Part shown: in pieces, positions 13,821 through 20,935 of the stretch
Position numbering within the stretch: position 1 is the stretch's first letter
How the letters are laid out: each line of letters opens with the position of its first letter
NCBI GenBank assembly: GCA_034409055.1
Contig: DAOUMU010000345.1
Coordinates: 1 to 37,308, forward strand
From: DAOUMU01 sp034409055
GTDB lineage: Bacteria > Chloroflexota > Anaerolineae > 4572-78 > J111
DNA: 37,308 bases
Direction: 5' to 3'
The notes under the pieces: model-generated
The model's database searches: none
What the model was told of the DNA's origin: nothing
The model's input: the letters and a program-made list of their open reading frames with translations, nothing else
Program-made: the position numbers and the translations under genes

Positions 13821-16468
13821 GCCAAGAACAACCCAAAGATCCTCGTCGTCCGGCTGAGGAACAAGAAACCGAACAAAATTCCGCCCAGCCCGAGATTGAT
13901 CAAGACCAGCCGATCCCTCCTTCTCAGAAAAAGACCAAACCCGTCGATGCCCAGGATAAAACTCGGCCTATGGCTCCCTACGACGCCTCTGAAGCAGGTG
14001 GTCCCCTGCCAGACCTGGATGAAGGCCCTCGTCCTGGTCCGGTTGATGAGGTTCAAGAAGCCCTCTTTAGCGCGGCTCAAGAAAATGCGCCTGCCGAGGT
14101 GGATTTTGATGAGTTACCTGAACCCCTACCAGACCTGGACGAAGGCCCTCGTCCCGGTCCGGTTGATGAGGTTCAAGAAGCCATCTTTGAAGCGGCCCAG
14201 CAGGGCACAACAACCGAGGTCGATTTTGATGAACTCCCTGAACCTGGGGCACCAAAGGCAAAAAAAGTGGTTAAATTTCACCAGAAACCCCCTTCGTCTG
14301 GTGAACTTACCCCACCCAAGATTAGCACAGAACCCATCCCCCTGCCCGAATTTCCCGACCCAGACCCTGTGCCCACCGTTTCTGATTTCTGGTTGTTGTT
14401 GGCGCTCTTTACCACCTTTCGCTTACTGACCCTGTTTTTGCTGCGTCCAGGTGGCTTCCTGCGCGATTGGTCAGATTTTGATACCTACTTTGGGATTGCC
14501 GCCCTGTCAGACTACTCACTGTGGCCCTTTGTGGATTTCTGGCTGGAATGGCCACCGCTGGTGCCCTGGCTGGCTGTGGCTGCCTACAAATTATCCCTGT
14601 GGCTTCCCCCCTGGTCAGATGATCCTCGTCTCTGGTTTGTGCTGATTCTGGGCAGCGTTTTTGTGCTCTTTGAAATAGGTAACTTCGTCCTGATTCATCG
14701 CCTGGCCCGCAAACTGTTCGAATCGCCGGTAACCATCAGCCGGGTGTTGTGGCTTTATGCCGGATTATTTCCACCCATTTACGCTATGTTGGGTTTCTTC
14801 GACGGCATAGCTCTCTTTTTTATTCTGCTGGCCCTTGATTGGCTGCTCGATGAACGGCGCTTTCCCTCGGCGGTTTCCGTGGGGGTGGGTCTTATGGTTA
14901 AAATTGTCCCGGTGCTTATGCTGCCGGTAGCTCTGCGCCGCCTCTGGTATCTACATCAAAAGGACAATCGGGAAGCAGGTATTGAGGTGGGCCTCTATAG
15001 CGTGGTGTTTGGGTTGACCGTACTGGCGCTGCTGGTGCCTTTTTGGGTCACCGGTTCAGAATGGGTGCTGGCCTCAGCCCGGTCGATGTTGGGTCGGGCC
15101 TCCTGGGAAACGGTTTGGGCCGTGGTTGATGGATATTACGGCTTCGGGGTTGTCCTCGGCGACCGGCTGAACCCGGCTGAAACTGATTTTGCGGCCCACG
15201 GCAGCAGATTGCCCTGGTGGCTGATTAGCTTGCTTTTCGCTGGTTTGTATGGCTTTATCTTTACCCGTCCGGCTGACTACAGTCGCCCCCGCCCTATGGT
15301 GGCCTTCAGTGGATTGACTGTGGCCATTTTTATGCTGTCCAACAAGGGATACAGCCCTCAATTTCTGGTCTACCTGCTGCCCTTCATTTTGCTCCTATTC
15401 CCCGACGGTCGAGGGCTGACTTACGCCCTTATTTTTACCGGTCTCAATGTATTGGAACAGCCCATTTACTTTGTCTTACTGCCTGAAGCCACCTGGCTGC
15501 TGACCTTTGCAGTCATCGTTCGTTTCCTGCTAATCATCATCTTGGGGCTGGAATTTGCCCTGGTGCTGTGGCCCACGGAGAGGCGTTTGGTGCCTGTAGC
15601 CAGGTTACGTCAGCCAGCCCCGCTTGTGTTGGCTGGTTTAGCCGGGCTGGTTCTGCTCGTGCTGACGCCCGTCTTGCTCCGTACCTATGCGGCCAGCCAC
15701 TTGCAAACGAGCCCGGTATCCACCCTGGCCGGCTTTATGCGAACACAGACCGGAAACGCCGAAAATCCCCCACCTGTTTCCGCCAAACCTCGCCTCCTGT
15801 TGAGCGACCAGACCACCTACCGACAACTGTTCCCCTATCTGAGCAACGATTTTGAGCTGGAGTTGGCTGATGGTGCGGCCAAGTACAGTAGCGCCCCCAA
15901 AATGATTGATCTGCTCCAGGGGATTGACACGGTTTGGATCTTACCTACCGGTGCCCACCAGCAGGCTCTACACAACACGGTTGACAAGCGTGGTCAACTG
16001 CTGGCTGCTTATGATTTTGAGGGCCTGGGCACGGCTTCACTATATAGTCTCCGCAGTGACATCTCCCCTTTTATTGCCCCCGCTCGCTTCATCGGCGGTA
16101 TCGAGCTTTTAGCCCACCATGTTGACCTACAGCCGGACGCAGTCGAGCTGACCCTCTACTGGCGGGCTGGTAACCCCCAAACGCAAAGCCTGACCGTCTT
16201 TACCCACCTACTCGACGCCGATGGCCAATGGATCGCTGGTCACGACAGTGTCCCGGCCAACGGCACTGCCCCCACCATCGATTGGACGGTGGATGCCGTT
16301 CAGGCCGACCCTCACCGCATTGAACTCCCCGCCGATCTCCCCCCCGGCGACTATACCCTGTTTGCTGGCCTCTACAATAGTTTCAACGAACGTCTACACA
16401 GCATTGACCCGGATGGGGTTGGTTTTGCTAACCGGGCGGTGCCGCTGGAGACGGTGCAGTTACCATAG
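13817..16468 (+). CDS. Polytopic membrane glycosyltransferase (GT87/GT39-like) with disordered, internally repeated N-terminus
   Basis: Protein of 883 aa. The first 180 residues are acidic, proline-rich and probably disordered, with two copies of a 40-residue unit (about residues 64-103 and 104-143). About a dozen TM helices follow (190-625). An extracytoplasmic acidic pair, WSDFDTYFG (about 225-233), occupies the place of the catalytic Asp in C-type glycosyltransferases, and FFDGIALFF and LMVKIVPVLMLP are typical of DUF2029/GT87 mannosyltransferases. A C-terminal extracytoplasmic region (640-883) includes a beta-sandwich with ELTLYWRAG. ATG at 13817 overlaps the GT2 stop (ATGA), so translation is probably coupled; an in-frame ATG at 13799 is less likely. 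The likely role is transfer of a polyprenyl-phosphate-linked sugar outside the membrane. The acceptor is unknown. Confidence 0.8.
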   Translation: MSQEQPKDPRRPAEEQETEQNSAQPEIDQDQPIPPSQKKTKPVDAQDKTRPMAPYDASEAGGPLPDLDEGPRPGPVDEVQEALFSAAQENAPAEVDFDELPEPLPDLDEGPRPGPVDEVQEAIFEAAQQGTTTEVDFDELPEPGAPKAKKVVKFHQKPPSSGELTPPKISTEPIPLPEFPDPDPVPTVSDFWLLLALFTTFRLLTLFLLRPGGFLRDWSDFDTYFGIAALSDYSLWPFVDFWLEWPPLVPWLAVAAYKLSLWLPPWSDDPRLWFVLILGSVFVLFEIGNFVLIHRLARKLFESPVTISRVLWLYAGLFPPIYAMLGFFDGIALFFILLALDWLLDERRFPSAVSVGVGLMVKIVPVLMLPVALRRLWYLHQKDNREAGIEVGLYSVVFGLTVLALLVPFWVTGSEWVLASARSMLGRASWETVWAVVDGYYGFGVVLGDRLNPAETDFAAHGSRLPWWLISLLFAGLYGFIFTRPADYSRPRPMVAFSGLTVAIFMLSNKGYSPQFLVYLLPFILLLFPDGRGLTYALIFTGLNVLEQPIYFVLLPEATWLLTFAVIVRFLLIIILGLEFALVLWPTERRLVPVARLRQPAPLVLAGLAGLVLLVLTPVLLRTYAASHLQTSPVSTLAGFMRTQTGNAENPPPVSAKPRLLLSDQTTYRQLFPYLSNDFELELADGAAKYSSAPKMIDLLQGIDTVWILPTGAHQQALHNTVDKRGQLLAAYDFEGLGTASLYSLRSDISPFIAPARFIGGIELLAHHVDLQPDAVELTLYWRAGNPQTQSLTVFTHLLDADGQWIAGHDSVPANGTAPTIDWTVDAVQADPHRIELPADLPPGDYTLFAGLYNSFNERLHSIDPDGVGFANRAVPLETVQLP
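14006..14245 (+). repeat. Two tandem 120-bp units inside the membrane glycosyltransferase gene
   Basis: Units at 14006-14125 and 14126-14245 encode nearly identical 40-residue segments beginning LPDLDEGPRPGPVDEVQEA and ending EVDFDELPEP. Synonymous positions are also largely shared, which points to a fairly recent in-frame duplication. The unit alternates an acidic linear motif with a short predicted helix. Confidence 0.85.
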
Positions 16469-16622
16469 GGACCGGCACTCGATCCCACAATCATTTGCTT
16501 CCAAATTAAAATATACCCGTTACCTACACCGCTGTTGTTGATTATCGAGGAAATAGATGGTATTATTTAAGATGATACCCCCTTTTGTAAAATTGATTAG
16601 GGTGTGTTTCATTTTGGTTATA

Positions 16623-16644
16623 GGGCAAGTTGCTAACTTGTCCC
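16623..16644. repeat. Palindromic intergenic hairpin (GGGCAAGTT / AACTTGTCCC)
   Basis: The arms pair over 9 bp with one bulged T and a 3-nt loop. A related word, GGGGCAAG, follows at 16647. It lies in the 207-bp gap between the glycan cassette and the V4R gene. No terminator T-run follows, so a dispersed repeat is more likely than a terminator. The rest of the gap shows nothing else I can support. Confidence 0.45.
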
Positions 16645-16675
16645 TGGGGCAAGCCAGCAACTCTACATCAGCATC

Positions 16676-17302
16676 ATGGCCATCGAAAAAAGCGGATTTT
16701 ACTATCCCAATAAAATAGGTCGTATCTACCTGTTGGCTATAGAAGAAATGATCGGCCCGGAAGCCATGCAGTCTGTCCTGAATTTGGCCAACCTATCCAA
16801 CTTAATTGGCCACTACCCCCCCAATAATATGGGCCGAGAGTTTGACTTTGCCGATTTCAGCGCCATTGGAGCGGCCTTGGAAAAGATGTACGGGGCTCGG
16901 GGTGAGCGGGGCTTGGGTCTGCATGCCGGTAAAGCTTCTTTCATACATGGGTTGAAAGAGTTTGGCTCGGATGAGCTGAGCAACCTGGCCCTTAAGGCCA
17001 TTCCCCCCAATGTAAAATTGAAAATTGGAGTCAGGGCCATGGCTGAAACTTTTGGCAAATTCAGCGATCAACTGACCACGGTCGAGGAGACCGACCAGTA
17101 TTTTGTTTATACCATTCATCGCTGCCCGGTCTGTTGGGGGAGAACCAGCTCCAGGTCGATTTGCTATGCTGCTGCCGGTATTTTGCAGGCAGGATTGCAC
17201 TGGGTTAGCGGAGGACAAGATTTTAGGGTTGAAGAAGTAGCCTGTCATGCGGCCGGTGATGAGGCTTGTGTCTTTCACATTCATAAAGATCCCCTGAATT
17301 AA
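16676..17302 (+). CDS. V4R-domain (4-vinyl reductase-like) small-ligand-binding protein
   Basis: A soluble 208-aa protein. The C-terminal half is a V4R domain: CPVCWGR, then ICYAAAGILQAGLHW, then VEEVACHAAGDEACVFHI. The pattern of conserved cysteines (C-x2-C, a single Cys, then C-x7-C) matches V4R proteins, in which they may bind metal. The N-terminal half has a helical segment (IGRIYLLAIEEMIG) and resembles the front part of BchJ-like proteins. V4R domains occur in bacteriochlorophyll biosynthesis and as ligand-binding modules in regulators; no pigment gene is nearby, so a sensor or adaptor role is more likely. The start ATG at 16676 lacks a clear ribosome site, but homology-like sequence begins at once. 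A kinase gene starts 24 bp downstream on the same strand. Confidence 0.8.
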   Translation: MAIEKSGFYYPNKIGRIYLLAIEEMIGPEAMQSVLNLANLSNLIGHYPPNNMGREFDFADFSAIGAALEKMYGARGERGLGLHAGKASFIHGLKEFGSDELSNLALKAIPPNVKLKIGVRAMAETFGKFSDQLTTVEETDQYFVYTIHRCPVCWGRTSSRSICYAAAGILQAGLHWVSGGQDFRVEEVACHAAGDEACVFHIHKDPLN

Positions 17303-17325
17303 AAACAAGTTAAGTGAGGAGGGCC

Positions 17326-19041
17326 ATGTTGCTGACCCCCGGTCAAAAACTTTTTGAATATGAGATTATTCGTCCCCTGGGGCAGGGAGGCTTTGCAGCC
17401 GTCTTTGAAGCGCGTGATCGAATGTTGGACCGCCGGGTAGCCATAAAACGATTGTTACTGAACAGAGCCGCCGATGAGAAAGCCGTCAAGCGATTCGTCC
17501 AGGAAGCACGTATCGCCGCTGCTCTCGAGCATCCCAACGTGGTTTCTATTTATGGCCTGCGCCTCCATGAAAAACAGTTTTATATGATTATGGAGTATTT
17601 ACCCGGTGGCAGTCTGCGTGACTTACTCAACCAAGAGGGTAAACTGCCGGTCGAGCAGGCGGTGCGACTGACAGGCGGCATCTGTGAGGGGCTAGCCAAA
17701 CTTCATACCAAGGGTATTATTCATCGCGATATCAAAGCAGAAAACATTTTGCTAGCGGCCGATGGTCGCCCAAAGGTGACTGATTTTGGGATCGCCCACG
17801 TACCTGAAGCGGTCGGAGGACTGGGATTGACAATGGCCGGTTTTCAACCCAGCACGCTCCTTTATAGTTCCCCTGAGCAGGTCCGGGGCGAGAAACTGGA
17901 CGTTCGCAGCGATGTCTACCAGGTCGGTGAACTGTTGTATTACATGTTGGCCGGACAACATTACATCAATCTAGAGATGCTCGAGGCTCAAGCCATGACC
18001 GAAGTTGGCCCGAATCAATTCCGCTCTCAAGCCAAGCTGTTTGAACTTTTAGAGCGGGCGATTTGTGAAGAAATGCCCCAGGGCTTGAGCACTCTCTGGC
18101 GGGAAGTGGGTGCCCTGGCCGGCGTAGTCGAGCGAGCCTTGGCGAAACGTCGAGAGGACCGTTTCCAAGACACCCTGGAATTTGCGGCTGCCCTCAACGC
18201 AATCGACATCAACAGACCCCCTGTTTCCGCCAAAACAGAAACATTGACCTTACAGGACTCCCGGGCCTACAACAAACGTGGTCTGGCTCACGCCAGCATG
18301 AGAAATTACGAGCAGGCCATCTACGACTATACCAAAGCCATTCAACTGGACCCCCAATACGCTGAAGCCTACAATAACCGCAGTGCCGCCCACTTGATGA
18401 TGAAAAATTATGGACAGGCGGTGATCGACTGTAACTTGGCCCTAAAGCTGGCCCCGGACTTTGTGGCCGCTTACGTCAATCGGGGCATTGCTCGCACCGG
18501 CTTGAGAAATTATGAGCAGGCCCTGGTCGATTACAACAAAGTCATTGAGCTAAACCCCAACAATGTCTATGCGTATTATAACCGGGGCAACACCCACGTC
18601 TGGATGGGTAAATATAAAGCAGGACTGGCCGACTACCAGCAGGCGATCACGCTGGACCCGGAATTTGTAGCCGCTTATGTCAATTGTGGTGTGGTACACG
18701 ATGAGCTAAAAAATTATCAGGAAGCCATTGCTGACTACGACCGGGCCATAGAATTAAACCCGGACTATGTTTATGCCTATTACAACCGGGCCAACGCTCA
18801 CCGAGCCTTGGGTAATTACGAGCAGGCCATCGCCGACTACAGTAAAGTCATCGCCCTCAACCCGGAACATCCTTATGCCTATCAGAACCGGGCCGATGCT
18901 TACATGGCCATCGATGACCAGGATCGAGCTTCAGACGATTATGCCAGAGGTTTGATCCAAACCTCGTCGATCAACCCCAAACGATTGACCGTTGCCCGCA
19001 GCATGTTGATGCCGGCCACCCCTCTTGATTTCCTCTTATGA
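17326..19041 (+). CDS. Serine/threonine protein kinase with C-terminal TPR array
   Basis: Eukaryotic-like (Hanks-type) kinase of 571 aa. The kinase domain (about 10-290) has the glycine loop LGQGGFAAVF (18-27), Lys41 in VAIKR, catalytic HRDIKAEN (Asp135), DFG (Asp153) and SPEQVRG, so all key residues are present. Seven tetratricopeptide repeats of 34 residues follow (about 312-548), six clear and the last degenerate. No TM helix is visible, so the protein is probably cytosolic, with the TPRs recruiting substrates or partners. The frame opens at GTG 17314, but that stretch is itself the AGGAGG ribosome site (17317-17322); ATG at 17326 is chosen although its spacing is short, and TTG at 17329 is an alternative. 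Likely co-transcribed with the V4R gene. Its 3' end overlaps the convergent kinase gene by 6 bp. Confidence 0.92.
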   Translation: MLLTPGQKLFEYEIIRPLGQGGFAAVFEARDRMLDRRVAIKRLLLNRAADEKAVKRFVQEARIAAALEHPNVVSIYGLRLHEKQFYMIMEYLPGGSLRDLLNQEGKLPVEQAVRLTGGICEGLAKLHTKGIIHRDIKAENILLAADGRPKVTDFGIAHVPEAVGGLGLTMAGFQPSTLLYSSPEQVRGEKLDVRSDVYQVGELLYYMLAGQHYINLEMLEAQAMTEVGPNQFRSQAKLFELLERAICEEMPQGLSTLWREVGALAGVVERALAKRREDRFQDTLEFAAALNAIDINRPPVSAKTETLTLQDSRAYNKRGLAHASMRNYEQAIYDYTKAIQLDPQYAEAYNNRSAAHLMMKNYGQAVIDCNLALKLAPDFVAAYVNRGIARTGLRNYEQALVDYNKVIELNPNNVYAYYNRGNTHVWMGKYKAGLADYQQAITLDPEFVAAYVNCGVVHDELKNYQEAIADYDRAIELNPDYVYAYYNRANAHRALGNYEQAIADYSKVIALNPEHPYAYQNRADAYMAIDDQDRASDDYARGLIQTSSINPKRLTVARSMLMPATPLDFLL

Positions 19042-20886
19042 CCCAAAAGTGATCTGGCAGGTTGTACCTGCCTCACTATGCCACTTGATCGCCCCCTCAA
19101 GCTGCTGGGTAAATATATCGATTAAACGCATACCCAGGGTGTGCTCATTAGGGAAGGTGAAATCTGGCGGCAGACCAACGCCATTGTCGCTGACGGTCAG
19201 CGTGTATTCTCCCTCCTCGCCCGGATGAAACGCCACCCGGATTTCATCGACCAACTCCGGAGACCTGTCCCTGTCAGGGGGAAAAGCATATTTCAGGGCA
19301 TTGGAAACCAACTCGTTGATCAGCAAACCACAAGGAATGGCTTTCTTAATCGGCAGATAAACCGTACCTATGTCTAGCCTCAAAGCGATGTAACCGGCGT
19401 TGGTCCGGTACGCCGCGAATAAACCGGATACCAGGTCTTGTACATATTTGGTAAAGTCAATTTGGGCCAGATCAGGGGCGCGGTATAACTGTTCGTGAAT
19501 AAGGGCCATTGATTTTACGCGGCGTTGGGTGTCGCGGATTATTTCAAGCGTTTGTTCATCTTGAGCATAGTCAGCCTGGAAATTGAGCAAGCTGGACACG
19601 ATTTGCAGGTTATTTTTGACCCGGTGGTGGATTTCCGCCAACATCGCCTCTTTCTCCTGCAGGGCTGCCCTGATTTGCTCCTCTGCCTGCTTGCGGTCGG
19701 TGATGTTTCGAGAAATTGTACCCACCCCTACGATCCGCCTCTCAGCATCCTTTACGGGATACTTATGGTCAATGAACCACAACGACTCTCCCTGCCAGAC
19801 AATATTATTCTCAAAAGTGTGGGCTTTCCCGCTGCTGGTGACTTGCTCCAGTTCTGCCATGACTTTAGCAGCGGCTGCCGGCTCGTGGAGATCGAAGGAG
19901 GTTTTACCCAACACATCGTCAACCGTAAGACCGTATCGGGAAGGACCGTTGTAATACAAATATCTCCCTTCTAGGTCTTGCAAGAAAATGATGTCCTCGG
20001 CGTTTTCTACAAGCCATCTCAATCGCTCCTCGCTGTCCCGTAGTGCCTTCTCCGCTCGCTTGCGCTCGGTGATGTCCCGGATCACGGCTAAAACCCGGTC
20101 TTCACCGCCAATAAAAACACGTTTAAGATTTACTTCCGCCCAGAAAAGTCCACCTGCCTTATCTTTACACTGCCACTCAAAGAGTTGCGGCTGCCCTTTG
20201 GCCGCCTTTTCAATCCATTGAAGGGCTTCTTGCTGAGTGTAGGGTGGTTCGCCCGCATAGAGGTCTCCCACACCAAGTTTTCTCGCTTCTGCTTTAGTGT
20301 AACCATACATTTCACACATTCTTTGGTTAACATCCAGAACCTGACCGATTTTGATATCATGAATAGCAATGGCATCATTGGCTGAATTGAATATTTCGCG
20401 ATAGTTAGCTTCTGAACGGGCCAGTTCTTGCAGTCGTCTTTCCAACTCGTCGTTAGCTACCTGAAGTTGCTTTTGCACGTTCCGCAGGGCCAGGTGCGTT
20501 TTCACGCGGGCCAAAACTTCTTTAATCTGGAAAGGTTTGGTAATGTAATCTACGCCCCCGATGGTAAACGCTTTGACCTTGTCCTGTGTCTCTTCCAGGG
20601 CACTGATAAAGATGACCGGAATGTCTCTGGTTTGTTCATCTGCTTTCAGGTGTTGGCAAACTTGGTAGCCGTCCATCTCCGGCATCTTGATATCCAGCAA
20701 AATTAAATCTGGTAGATTCGAGTACACTACTGCCAGCGCTTGTGAGCCGTCAGTCACGGTCCGCACCTCGTATCTTTGGCTCACCAGCATCTGCGATAAC
20801 AAGCGCAAATCTTCCGGGTTATCATCAACAATCAAGATATTTCCCCGGCCCTGTGAGGTTGCCGTATCCGTTCTGTTATGATTCAT
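19036..20886 (-). CDS. Receiver-PAS-PAS-HisKA_2 histidine kinase
   Basis: A cytosolic signalling protein of 616 aa. Order: receiver domain (about 16-130, phospho-acceptor Asp65 in LLDIKMP, Lys117 in TKPF), PAS (157-277, ending ITERKRAEKAL), PAS (288-402, ending ITDRKQAEEQI), HisKA_2 dimerisation domain (about 411-485) with His421 in HHRVKNNLQ, and HATPase (NELVSNALKYA, DNGVGLPPDF). With an N-terminal receiver fused to a HisKA_2 kinase, it could receive phosphate from the upstream kinase and pass it on. The start is ATG 20886, with AGGAGGT 6 nt upstream; the longer frame to 20967 is not supported. It lies 49 bp downstream of the 896-aa hybrid kinase and is probably in the same operon. Confidence 0.9.
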   Translation of the reverse strand: MNHNRTDTATSQGRGNILIVDDNPEDLRLLSQMLVSQRYEVRTVTDGSQALAVVYSNLPDLILLDIKMPEMDGYQVCQHLKADEQTRDIPVIFISALEETQDKVKAFTIGGVDYITKPFQIKEVLARVKTHLALRNVQKQLQVANDELERRLQELARSEANYREIFNSANDAIAIHDIKIGQVLDVNQRMCEMYGYTKAEARKLGVGDLYAGEPPYTQQEALQWIEKAAKGQPQLFEWQCKDKAGGLFWAEVNLKRVFIGGEDRVLAVIRDITERKRAEKALRDSEERLRWLVENAEDIIFLQDLEGRYLYYNGPSRYGLTVDDVLGKTSFDLHEPAAAAKVMAELEQVTSSGKAHTFENNIVWQGESLWFIDHKYPVKDAERRIVGVGTISRNITDRKQAEEQIRAALQEKEAMLAEIHHRVKNNLQIVSSLLNFQADYAQDEQTLEIIRDTQRRVKSMALIHEQLYRAPDLAQIDFTKYVQDLVSGLFAAYRTNAGYIALRLDIGTVYLPIKKAIPCGLLINELVSNALKYAFPPDRDRSPELVDEIRVAFHPGEEGEYTLTVSDNGVGLPPDFTFPNEHTLGMRLIDIFTQQLEGAIKWHSEAGTTCQITFGS

Positions 20887-20935
20887 CTCTGACCTCCTAC
20901 TGGTTGGATTCCATTCAATCACAACCAGGCAACTT

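Noticed and set aside
16600..16611. The 12-mer GGGTGTGTTTCA, also present at 35372-35383.
   Set aside because: In 37 kb many 12-mer pairs are expected by chance, and the flanks do not match.
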